Assembly (NCBI GenBank): GCA_026985945.1
Contig: JALSPN010000161.1
Coordinates: forward strand, 1 to 10,137
DNA from: Thermodesulfobacteriales bacterium
GTDB taxonomy: Bacteria; Desulfobacterota; Thermodesulfobacteria; Thermodesulfobacteriales; Thermodesulfatatoraceae
Reading direction: 5' to 3'
DNA length: 10,137 nucleotides
Part shown: one piece after another, positions 1 through 5,623 of the stretch
How the letters are laid out: every line of letters starts with the position of its first letter
Numbering within the stretch: the first letter of the stretch is position 1
Translations under genes and position numbers: made by a program
The notes under the pieces: generated by a model
Seen by the model: only the letters and a program-made list of their open reading frames with translations
Told to the model about the DNA's origin: nothing
Databases searched by the model: none

Positions 1-1
1 C

Positions 2-934
2 ACTTTAGGCCCTTCTCATACCCTGGTCTGGGTGGAAGGAGAGCCCCCCTCCCTCAATTGTCTGCGCGAGAAGGCTACTTTCTGGCTTGAGTTAGGGGAA
101 GAAAGGGCCCTTTTCGCCACGAACTCTCCCCCTGATTCCCTGAAGGAGCTTCTCACCTCTCTTTCTCTAAGAGCCGGGGTTCTCCCCCCAGGGGATGAAA
201 AGCGTCCTCTTCGGTTGCTCTGGGCAGCTTTTGAACATGCCAGAAGGCTTGGGGAAGAGGCCGTCATTTTCTGGGTCCCCTTCAGTCTCCACGTCCTGGG
301 TGACGTCTTTTTGGATCTGGGAGATATTTTTGCGGCTCTTTCCTGTTATGAGGAGGTCCTCGGGAGGAGTCTTCAGCCTGTGGAGCTTTTTAATAGCCTG
401 GCTTATGTTTATCTTGAGCTTGGAGATCATCAGAGAGCTGAGGCGTTTTTGCAAAAGGCCTTTTCAGAGGCCCCTGCTGATCCCATGCTGGCCTATAATC
501 TGGCCCTTTTCCTGGAGCGGGAAGGCCGCGAAGAGGAAGCCCTTCCGCTTTTTGAAAAGGCCTATCTCCTGGCGCAAGAAGAAGGCCCCTTTGCCCTGGC
601 CCTGGCAGAAAGGCTGGCCCGGAAAGGTCAATGGGAAAGGATAAAAGAAATCCTGACCTCAAGACGCACCCCTCTCTCTTCTCAGGAAGCCTTCTGGCTG
701 GCTCGGGCCCATTATGAATCCGGGGAGCTTGAAGAGGCCCTTGAGCTCTTTAAACAGGTAACCCGCAAAGATCCCAAAAATCTTGAAGCCCTGGGTTATC
801 TGGCCCTTCTTTATATCCAGCTTCGAGGAGAATATTCTATTGCAGAGGCTGCTCTTCCCCAGCTCGAAAAATCCCCCTCTCTTGCCAAGCTTGTGGGTTA
901 TCTAAAAACCTTTATGACGGAGGTGAAATCGTGA
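2..934 (+). CDS. TPR-repeat protein, 5' end cut by the window edge
   Basis: The reading frame is open to the left edge, and the first possible start, a GTG at 32, has no ribosome binding site. The gene therefore probably begins outside the window, and about 310 residues are visible. Several consecutive 34-residue helical repeats have TPR spacing and small or aromatic residues at the usual places. Examples are segments beginning LGDVFLDLGDIFAALSCYEE, then LAYVYLELGDHQRAEAFLQK, then LALFLEREGREEEALPLFEK, and near the end LARAHYESGELEEALELFKQ. TPR arrays are protein-protein interaction scaffolds and no catalytic motif is seen, so a specific partner or process cannot be named. No signal peptide can be judged because the N-terminus is missing. 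The stop overlaps the GTG start of the next gene by four bases (GTGA), which suggests co-translation with the downstream metallo-hydrolase. Confidence 0.85.
   Translation, partial: TLGPSHTLVWVEGEPPSLNCLREKATFWLELGEERALFATNSPPDSLKELLTSLSLRAGVLPPGDEKRPLRLLWAAFEHARRLGEEAVIFWVPFSLHVLGDVFLDLGDIFAALSCYEEVLGRSLQPVELFNSLAYVYLELGDHQRAEAFLQKAFSEAPADPMLAYNLALFLEREGREEEALPLFEKAYLLAQEEGPFALALAERLARKGQWERIKEILTSRRTPLSSQEAFWLARAHYESGELEEALELFKQVTRKDPKNLEALGYLALLYIQLRGEYSIAEAALPQLEKSPSLAKLVGYLKTFMTEVKS
919..924 (+). promoter_or_regulatory. Shine-Dalgarno site for the metallo-hydrolase GTG start
   Basis: GGAGGT lies six bases before the GTG at 931 and inside the last codons of the TPR gene. It supports GTG 931 as the start of the metallo-hydrolase and indicates translational coupling across the four-base overlap. 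Confidence 0.7.
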
Positions 935-1695
935 AAATCACCATTTTGGGTTCCGGGACAGGATGGCCTCGCCTGGAACGCGGGGCTCCGGCTTATCTCC
1001 TTGAAGTAGGAGAAGAAAAATTTCTTCTTGATATCGGCCCGGCAACTATTCCACGCCTTTTAAAGCTTGGGGTCAAAATCGAGGAAATAGACGCCTTCTT
1101 TCTTTCCCATTTTCACCCCGACCATGTTACGGATCTTATCCCCTTCTTCTTCGCGACACGCTACGCCCTTGGTTATAAGCGTGAAAAACCCGTAAACCTT
1201 TATGCCGGGGAGGGCTTCAGCCGATTCTTTGCCGGGCTTCAGAACGCCTTCGGAAGATGGGTGGAACCCCCTGAGGGGCTCCTTAAAGTTGAGGAATTAT
1301 CTACCTCCTGTGAAAGCGCTTTTTTAAAGCCTCCGCTTGAAATCCGCACGGCTCCGGTGGCCCACAATCCCGAAAGCCTGGCCTACCGTTTTGACTTCGA
1401 GGGAAAAAGCCTGGTTTATTCTGGAGATACGGATTACAGCCCTTCTCTTATCGCCCTGGCCCGGGAGGCGGATCTTCTCATCCTGGAATGTTCTTTCCCT
1501 GAGGGGCAGAAAGTCCTCGGCCACCTGGTCCCAAGCCTTGCCGGCCAGATGGCCGGGGAGGCCCGGGTAAAAAAACTTGTGCTCTCACATTTTTATCCGC
1601 CCTGCGAGGAGGCAGATCTCATAGGCCCCTGCCGCAATTATTTCAGCGGCGAAATAATCCTTGCCGAGGACTTTATGACCTTAGAGCTAACCTAA
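931..1695 (+). CDS. Metallo-beta-lactamase-fold hydrolase (RNase Z / PhnP-like)
   Basis: This 254-residue protein opens with the MKITILGSGTG strand-turn typical of the RNase Z/PhnP branch of the MBL superfamily. The metal-binding signature HxHxDH is at residues 60-65 (SHFHPDH). Further likely ligands are H145 (VAHN), D166 (YSGDTD), H198 (GHL) and H220 (LSHFYP), so the two-metal site looks complete. Members of this branch hydrolyse phosphodiester bonds, such as tRNA 3' trailers or cyclic phosphates, but the real substrate cannot be read from the sequence. It is shorter than a typical RNase Z (about 300 residues), and I see no clear flexible tRNA-binding arm. There is no signal peptide, so it is probably cytoplasmic. 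It follows the TPR gene with a four-base overlap. Its 3' end overlaps the tail of the convergent amphi-Trp gene by nine bases. Confidence 0.88.
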   Translation: MKITILGSGTGWPRLERGAPAYLLEVGEEKFLLDIGPATIPRLLKLGVKIEEIDAFFLSHFHPDHVTDLIPFFFATRYALGYKREKPVNLYAGEGFSRFFAGLQNAFGRWVEPPEGLLKVEELSTSCESAFLKPPLEIRTAPVAHNPESLAYRFDFEGKSLVYSGDTDYSPSLIALAREADLLILECSFPEGQKVLGHLVPSLAGQMAGEARVKKLVLSHFYPPCEEADLIGPCRNYFSGEIILAEDFMTLELT

Positions 1696-1957
1696 ACTTA
1701 CCGGCCCGGATCCCTCGCCACTTCCCCATTCGATTTCGATTTCGAGAGAATACTTGGTCTTTCCGGGTTTGATTTTCTCTTCGGCCTTAAGTTCCAGAAT
1801 TACATTCTCAGGCATGGTGAGGGTTACCTCTTCCGTCCCTTTGCGCAAGCTGACTTTACCCTGGGCCAGACGGTCAGCAAGCTCCTTTAAAAAAGCAGCC
1901 ACATCCTTAAGGTTTCTCGGTTCTTCGCTCTTGAAAAGGACTTTTTTTTTCCGCCAT
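1687..1957 (-). CDS. amphi-Trp domain small protein, with a one-base frameshift in a nine-A run
   Basis: The body (VAAFLKELADRLAQGKVSL through IEIEWGSGEGSGP) matches my recollection of the amphi-Trp domain, a small family of unknown function with alternating hydrophobic strands and a conserved tryptophan. The continuous frame offers only a GTG at 1902 with poor ribosome binding spacing, which would remove the family's usual N-terminus. Upstream in that frame are the expected residues VLFKSEEPRNLKD, but no start codon. A strong AGGGAGGT precedes an ATG at 1957, which reads MAEKK and then enters the A run at 1950-1942. In the literal sequence that frame ends after 16 codons at TAA 1909-1907. 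With eight rather than nine A's it would read MAEKKVLFKSEEPRNLKD straight into the domain, giving about 89 residues. Possible explanations are a homopolymer sequencing error, a true frameshift mutation, or slippage on the run. The gene lies 54 bases after glcD on the same strand. Confidence 0.72.
1942..1950 (-). other. A9 homopolymer at the frame break
   Basis: Nine consecutive A's on the coding strand (T9 on the plus strand) sit at codons 3 to 6 of the amphi-Trp gene. The frame with the good start enters the run, and the conserved domain leaves it one base out of frame. Runs of this length are known sites of both sequencing indels and RNA polymerase slippage. Confidence 0.85.
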
Positions 1958-1962
1958 AGAAA

Positions 1963-1970
1963 ACCTCCCT
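1963..1970 (-). promoter_or_regulatory. Strong Shine-Dalgarno site for the amphi-Trp gene
   Basis: On the minus strand AGGGAGGT is followed by five bases and then the ATG at 1957-1955. It marks that ATG as the intended start, even though the frame is broken just downstream. It is the main sequence argument against the downstream GTG at 1902. Confidence 0.75.
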
Positions 1971-1997
1971 TAGTTTTTATTTAAAAAGTTTTCTTGC

Positions 1998-2019
1998 TTC
2001 CCTGTCAATTCTCAGGGAA
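1998..2019 (-). repeat. Stem-loop at the glcD stop codon
   Basis: A perfect 7-bp inverted repeat (TTCCCTG and CAGGGAA) with an 8-base loop spans the glcD stop codon. No T tract follows directly on the minus strand. The nearest run, CTTTTT, begins about ten bases further on and is followed by A's. It may be a weak terminator or an RNA-processing hairpin between glcD and the amphi-Trp gene, but the sequence does not settle this. Confidence 0.4.
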
Positions 2020-3400
2020 AGATCTTCCCCGGATTTAAGATTCCCCAGGGGTCAAAAACTTTTTTAAGATCCTTCTCAAGTTCTATCAAAGAAGGGGGTA
2101 GTTCCTTTGGCAGATAGCCCTTTTTGGTGAGGCCGATCCCGTGTTCACCTGAGATGGTACCGGAAAGCGTCAGGACGAGGTCCAGTATCTCCCGGCGCGT
2201 CTCTTCTACCTGTAAACGGGAAGCCTTTTGGGGATCAAAGAGGATATTGACGTGGATGTTTCCGTCTCCCAGGTGGCCGAAGCAGGCCACGGTAAGACCT
2301 CTTTGAGAGGCTATCTTTTTGGCTTCTCTCAAGAAGCGGGGCACCAGCCGGCGGGGGAGGACCACGTCATCTGCTATTTTGGAGGGGTAAAGTTTTTTTA
2401 AGGCCGGGGAAACCTCGCGCCGGGCCTGCCAGAGCCTCTGGCGGGAGCTTTCTTCCAGGGCCTTTTCGGTCTTAAGGCCCAAAGGTCCTAAAGCCTCCTC
2501 CGCAGCTTCAAGATCTTCTTTGACCTGGCTTTTCCCCCCGTCAAACTCAAGGAGCAGAAGGGCTGAGGACTTCGGGGGGAGATTAAGCCCCGTGTTTTTA
2601 ACTGCCTTGAGGGCAACTTCGTCAAGGAGTTCTGCTGCTGCCGGAAGAAGCCCCCTTTTGATAAGCTTGAGGAAGCCTTCGGCTGCCGTTTCGATCGCAT
2701 CAAAATAGGCGGCAAGGGTGGCAGAACTTTCCGGTTTGGGAAGAAGCTTGAGGACAATTTTGGTGATTACGCCAAGGGTTCCTTCAGAGCCGGTAAAAAG
2801 GTGGACCAAATCGTAGCCCACCACCCCTTTCATGGTTCGCCGGCCGCAGAAAATTATTTCGCCCCCGGCGAGCACCACCTCAAGCCCCAGGACATAATCT
2901 TTGGTAACACCATATTTAAGCCCTTTGGGGCCACCGGCCCCGGTGGCCACGTTTCCGCCGATGGTGGAGAACTCGTAGCTTGCCGGATCCGGAGGATAAA
3001 AAAGCCCGCGGGCAGCCACCTCTCTTTTGAAGGTGCCGGTAAAAACCCCGGGCTCCACCACCGCTACCAGGTCTTCGGTGTTAATTTCAAGGATCCGATT
3101 AAGCTTAAGGAGCGAGAGGACGAGCCCCCCTTGAAGGGCCAGGGAAGCCCCGGTGGTGGCGGTTCCTGCCCCTCTGGGAATGACGGGAAATTTCTCTTCC
3201 GCAGCCAGAGAAAGGATACGGGAGACCTCCTCCGCGCTTTCAGGAAGGGCCACCGCTTCCGGCTGGTAAAAAAGCCCCGAAGCGTCAAGAGCGTAGGGGA
3301 GGAGGTCAGCTTCCTTTTCGAGAAATCTTGAGCCTAACAGCTTCCGGAGCTTCTTCCGTGTCCTTTGCGAGATCTTCCTGAAGGAATTCTTCGATTTCAC
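2012..3400 (-). CDS. glcD: FAD-linked 2-hydroxyacid oxidase, GlcD / D-lactate dehydrogenase family
   Basis: The 462-residue length is usual for GlcD-type flavoproteins. The PCMH-type FAD-binding domain covers roughly residues 45-220. It includes PRGAGTATTGAS at 75-86, PPDPAS at 136-141 leading into STIGGNVATGAGG, and GYDLVHLFTGSEGTLGVIT at 195-213. The C-terminal FAD-oxidase domain carries GHLGDGNIHVN at 375-385 and GEHGIG at 418-423, whose histidines and glutamate form the metal and substrate site in this family. The protein ends with the family-typical DPWGILNPGKIF. Family members oxidise glycolate, D-lactate or other D-2-hydroxyacids, and the sequence does not choose between them. No glcE or iron-sulfur glcF partner is visible nearby. 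The best start is a GTG at 3400, 95 bases inside the dnaA 3' end and without a clear ribosome binding site. The next residues are needed for the N-terminal helix, so a much later start is unlikely. Confidence 0.9.
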   Translation of the reverse strand: MKSKNSFRKISQRTRKKLRKLLGSRFLEKEADLLPYALDASGLFYQPEAVALPESAEEVSRILSLAAEEKFPVIPRGAGTATTGASLALQGGLVLSLLKLNRILEINTEDLVAVVEPGVFTGTFKREVAARGLFYPPDPASYEFSTIGGNVATGAGGPKGLKYGVTKDYVLGLEVVLAGGEIIFCGRRTMKGVVGYDLVHLFTGSEGTLGVITKIVLKLLPKPESSATLAAYFDAIETAAEGFLKLIKRGLLPAAAELLDEVALKAVKNTGLNLPPKSSALLLLEFDGGKSQVKEDLEAAEEALGPLGLKTEKALEESSRQRLWQARREVSPALKKLYPSKIADDVVLPRRLVPRFLREAKKIASQRGLTVACFGHLGDGNIHVNILFDPQKASRLQVEETRREILDLVLTLSGTISGEHGIGLTKKGYLPKELPPSLIELEKDLKKVFDPWGILNPGKIFP

Positions 3401-4688
3401 GGCAGAGATATTCTACCTGATATTTGACCGGTCCGGGATGCCGGATCTTTTTTTCCACCGCGTTTAAGGCGTAAACCACGGTGGCATGATCCCGGTTGAA
3501 GATTTTACCGATAGCTTCAAGACTCTCGCTGGTAAAACGGCGGCAAAGATACATGGCTACCTGCCGGGGGAAGGTGATGCGACGCAGGCGGGAGCGGGAA
3601 GCAAGCTCTTCTCGGCTCACCTTAAAATGGCGGCAGACAAGGTCCACGATAAAATCTTTGGTCACACGGGAATGAGGTGGAGAAATTTCCTGGACGAGCT
3701 CCTTGGCCAGGGCCAGGGTTACCGGTTCGCGCAGAAGACTTGAGCGGGCAACCAGGCCTATCACCGCGCTTTCAATCTGGCGGATGTCCCCTCTTAAGTG
3801 GCGAGCCAGATATTCGAGCACCTCCTCTGAAAACACCACTCCCTGCTTTTGGGCTTTGCGGCGTAAAATATTGAGCCTGGTCTGGTAATCCGGGGGGTTG
3901 ATCCGGATGACAGCCCCGGCCTGAAACCTGCTGCGCAACCCTTCGTCTAATTTACTGAGTTCCTGAGGGGGTTTGTTGCCGGTAAAGACCACGATTTTTC
4001 CGGAATCGTAGAGATAATCAAGGGTGTGGGAGAGCTCCTTTTGGGTGAACTCTTTGCCAGCCAAAAAATGAACCTCTTCCAGCATGAGGATTTCACACCC
4101 GCGCCGTAATTTTTCTTTGAAATCATCAAGACGCTGGTTTTTGAGGGCGCGCAGGAGGTGGGCGGTAAAGTCCTCGGCAGTAAGGTAACATACCCTCCCT
4201 TTTTGGTTCTGAAAGAGGAGATGATTCCCTACAGCCTGGCTTAAGTGACTTTTGCCAAGGCCTGTACCGGCGCAGAGATAAACGATGCGGTGCTCTGGTA
4301 TTTGATTGGCAAGGGCCCAGCAGGTGGCATAGGCCAGGCGGTTACATTCCCCCACCACGAATTCTTCAAAGGTAAACCGCTGCGAAAGCCTCCTTCCCAC
4401 CAGCCGGGTAGGATCATAGGGGAGCTCCACCTGTCGCGGCCGTGGAATCTCTTCCTCAGAGACCAGAAGTTTCACCCGAAGGGATACCCCCAGCTTCTCG
4501 AGGGCTTCCCTGAAAACATCCTCATAATTTTCTCTGACCCATTCCAGGCTAAACTGGTTGGGACAGCCAACCAGAAGATATTTTTCTTCTATTCCGAGAA
4601 ACTTAAGGGGTTTTATCCAGACCCTAAAGCTTGCTTCAGGCAGCTTTTCCTTGATGATCTCCAGGATCCCTTCCCACAGTCTTTCCAT
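3306..4688 (-). CDS. dnaA: Chromosomal replication initiator protein DnaA, variant ATPase core
   Basis: DnaA binds origin DnaA boxes and, as an ATP-dependent filament, melts the origin. I place the start at ATG 4688, giving 460 residues beginning MERLWEGILEII, because AAGGAGGG lies eight bases upstream and DnaA domain I starts there. An earlier in-frame start at 4748 would add an atypical 20-residue tail. Domain I spans about 1-80 (FRVWIKPL), followed by a short linker. The AAA+ core has Walker A GTGLGKSH at 141-148 and Walker B LMLEEVHFLAGKE, with E204-E205 where most DnaA proteins have two aspartates. The sensor 1 region reads FTGN at 235-238 in place of the usual TSD, the arginine finger is in LRSRF (R254), and the sensor 2 arginine is in GDIRQIE (R303). 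Domain IV has PRQVAMYL and the DNA-binding signature FNRDHATVV at 397-405. The last 25 residues look unconserved and overlap glcD. No dnaN follows. Confidence 0.95.
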   Translation of the reverse strand: MERLWEGILEIIKEKLPEASFRVWIKPLKFLGIEEKYLLVGCPNQFSLEWVRENYEDVFREALEKLGVSLRVKLLVSEEEIPRPRQVELPYDPTRLVGRRLSQRFTFEEFVVGECNRLAYATCWALANQIPEHRIVYLCAGTGLGKSHLSQAVGNHLLFQNQKGRVCYLTAEDFTAHLLRALKNQRLDDFKEKLRRGCEILMLEEVHFLAGKEFTQKELSHTLDYLYDSGKIVVFTGNKPPQELSKLDEGLRSRFQAGAVIRINPPDYQTRLNILRRKAQKQGVVFSEEVLEYLARHLRGDIRQIESAVIGLVARSSLLREPVTLALAKELVQEISPPHSRVTKDFIVDLVCRHFKVSREELASRSRLRRITFPRQVAMYLCRRFTSESLEAIGKIFNRDHATVVYALNAVEKKIRHPGPVKYQVEYLCREIEEFLQEDLAKDTEEAPEAVRLKISRKGS

Positions 4689-4696
4689 AGAGGCCA

Positions 4697-4704
4697 CCCT
4701 CCTT
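4697..4704 (-). promoter_or_regulatory. Shine-Dalgarno site fixing the dnaA start
   Basis: On the minus strand AAGGAGGG is followed by eight bases and then the ATG at 4688-4686. This supports the shorter DnaA over the longer frame that opens at 4748. Confidence 0.75.
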
Positions 4705-4787
4705 GCTGAGACGCGCCCAAGAGTAACCGAGAGGGTCCTGCCGGTCAAAATCCATTAACAGGGGTTATGGGAGATTAGAAGACAAAA

Positions 4788-4820
4788 ATCCCCTTTCATT
4801 TTTTTTCTGATAAAAGGGAT
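4788..4820 (-). repeat. Hairpin followed by a T run in the dnaA leader
   Basis: Arms at 4788-4796 (ATCCCCTTT) and 4812-4820 (AAAAGGGAT) pair over nine positions with one mismatch, around a 15-base loop. Read toward dnaA on the minus strand, the stem is followed at once by TTTTTG, which resembles a weak intrinsic terminator or attenuator about 100 bases before the dnaA ATG. The stem has only five G-C pairs. Confidence 0.35.
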
Positions 4821-4892
4821 ATTTACGAGGATTTTCCCTGAAAATAAAGCCCCGTCTTGCTTTTAAAAATTTTCAAAAAATACCCAATTTCC

Positions 4893-4917
4893 AAAAATTT
4901 GTTTTTCACAAATTTTT
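4893..4917. repeat. Perfect 9-bp inverted repeat overlapping a DnaA-box-like 9-mer
   Basis: AAAAATTTG at 4893-4901 and CAAATTTTT at 4909-4917 are exact reverse complements separated by seven bases. The stretch 4902-4910, TTTTTCACA, fits the degenerate DnaA-box consensus TTWTNCACA. The same 9-mer occurs on the opposite strand at 5153-5161, inside the HD gene. Confidence 0.5.
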
Positions 4918-4989
4918 CTTTCAACAAAATCTCTAAGGCCATATTTTTATGATTTTCTTTTTATATCTTCGAAAATTTGCTTTTTTCAG

Positions 4990-5001
4990 CTTAACGTTAA
5001 G
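4990..5001. repeat. 12-bp perfect palindrome CTTAACGTTAAG
   Basis: CTTAACGTTAAG is an exact palindrome 43 bases upstream of the probable HD-gene start. Symmetry and position would suit a dimeric repressor operator, but no known operator is recognised. Confidence 0.4.
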
Positions 5002-5035
5002 ATGGGAAGTTAGGAGACGCTGTCCTTTTTCGTTC

Positions 5036-5044
5036 TGCTATATT
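5036..5044 (+). promoter_or_regulatory. Possible extended -10 element before the HD gene
   Basis: TGCTATATT has the form of an extended -10 (TGn followed by TATATT). No good -35 lies at the right distance. If it is used, the transcript would begin near 5050-5051, which would favour an almost leaderless start at ATG 5057 over those at 5045 or 5048. Confidence 0.22.
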
Positions 5045-5623
5045 ATGATGGAAGGCATGGTTTGCAGGCGAGATTATCTTCGTCTTCCGGACCGGCGGAG
5101 GTGTTATGAGATCCTGCGGGAAAACCAGGTTCCGTCCCATATCGTGGCTCATTGTGAAAAAGTGGCTTTGGTAGCCACTTTTCTGGCCGAGGCCCTCTGT
5201 CGGGAGGGGGAAGAACTTGATCTGGCTTTGGTGGAGGCCGGGGCCCTACTTCATGACGTTACCAAACATCTATCCCTTAAAACAGGTGAAAATCACGCCC
5301 TTTCTGCCGCCAGTCTCCTTGAGAGACTGGGTTATCCCCAGGTGGCAAAGGTGGTTGCCAGCCACATTTTTTGCCCTCCCGGCCCCCCGGGCACCCCTAT
5401 CCGGGAGGAAGAGATAGTCTATTATGCTGACAAACGGGTCAAACACACCCGTATCGTAACGCTTAAAGAACGTTTTGAGGATTTGAAGGAAAGATACGGA
5501 AGGAGCGTTTCCTCTCTTATCAGGCTGGATCACCTTTACGAATTGACCAGACTCCTGGAAAGGAGGCTCTTTAAAAAGTTGCCTTTTGGTCCGGAAAGGC
5601 TCCTGGAGCTTGAAGATGGCTAA
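5045..5623 (+). CDS. HD-domain metal-dependent phosphohydrolase
   Basis: The HD superfamily metal ligands are all visible when numbered from the ATG at 5045: H36 (IVAHCEK), H70-D71 (LLHDVTK), H84 (NHALSAA), H107 (ASHIF) and D129 (YADKRVKH). The order H, HD, H, H, D matches HDIG-type hydrolases, which cleave phosphomonoester or phosphodiester bonds of nucleotides. The substrate is not deducible. The protein is about 192 residues with no membrane segment. The frame is open back to 4949, but that extension lies in AT-rich non-coding-looking DNA, so I reject it. ATGs at 5045, 5048 and 5057 are all possible, and none has a convincing ribosome binding site. The 3' end overlaps ddl by eight bases, so the two are probably one transcription unit. 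Confidence 0.85.
   Translation: MMEGMVCRRDYLRLPDRRRCYEILRENQVPSHIVAHCEKVALVATFLAEALCREGEELDLALVEAGALLHDVTKHLSLKTGENHALSAASLLERLGYPQVAKVVASHIFCPPGPPGTPIREEEIVYYADKRVKHTRIVTLKERFEDLKERYGRSVSSLIRLDHLYELTRLLERRLFKKLPFGPERLLELEDG

Larger units (their letters stand above)
4749..5044. promoter_or_regulatory. AT-rich divergent region between dnaA and the HD gene; possible dnaA control region or origin
   Basis: This is the only long stretch without a convincing gene (4689-5044 in all, counting the dnaA leader). The 120 bases from 4861 to 4980 contain only 25 G or C, i.e. 79% A+T, far above the flanking coding DNA. It carries a hairpin with a T tract toward dnaA (4788-4820), a small inverted repeat (4831-4845: ATTTTC, CCT, GAAAAT), a 9-bp inverted repeat (4893-4917) whose spacer and right arm contain the DnaA-box-like TTTTTCACA, and a 12-bp palindrome (4990-5001). 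It must hold promoters for both divergent units. A replication origin is possible from position and composition, but the DnaA boxes are too few and too loose to establish it. Confidence 0.45.

Noticed and set aside
1687..1902. Intact 71-residue amphi-Trp protein starting at GTG 1902
   Set aside because: It would drop the upstream conserved-looking residues. Its AAGGA is too close to the GTG, while a strong ribosome binding site lies at 1963-1970. I treat the gene as starting at 1957 with a frame break.
1998..2019. Intrinsic terminator after glcD
   Set aside because: The stem is good, but no T tract follows directly in the transcribed direction. I kept it as a stem-loop only.
2801..3331. 176-codon plus-strand open frame antisense to glcD
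   Set aside because: It lies fully within the strongly supported glcD gene, is rich in Gly, Pro and Lys low-complexity stretches, and has no recognisable domain. It is a shadow frame.
4245..4709. 154-codon plus-strand open frame antisense to dnaA
   Set aside because: It is opposite conserved DnaA domains and shows no motif of its own.
4689..4748. Longer DnaA with 20 extra N-terminal residues
   Set aside because: The strong ribosome binding site at 4697-4704 and the conserved DnaA domain I beginning at MERLW favour ATG 4688.
4949..5044. Longer HD protein starting at ATG 4949
   Set aside because: The extension (MIFFLYLRKFAFF...) is encoded in highly AT-rich DNA, has no ribosome binding site or family similarity, and overlaps the 12-bp palindrome and a possible -10 element.
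5332..5340. TTATCCCCA as a DnaA box
   Set aside because: It lies in the middle of the HD coding sequence and has one mismatch to the strict consensus. I mention it only as weak support for the origin idea.
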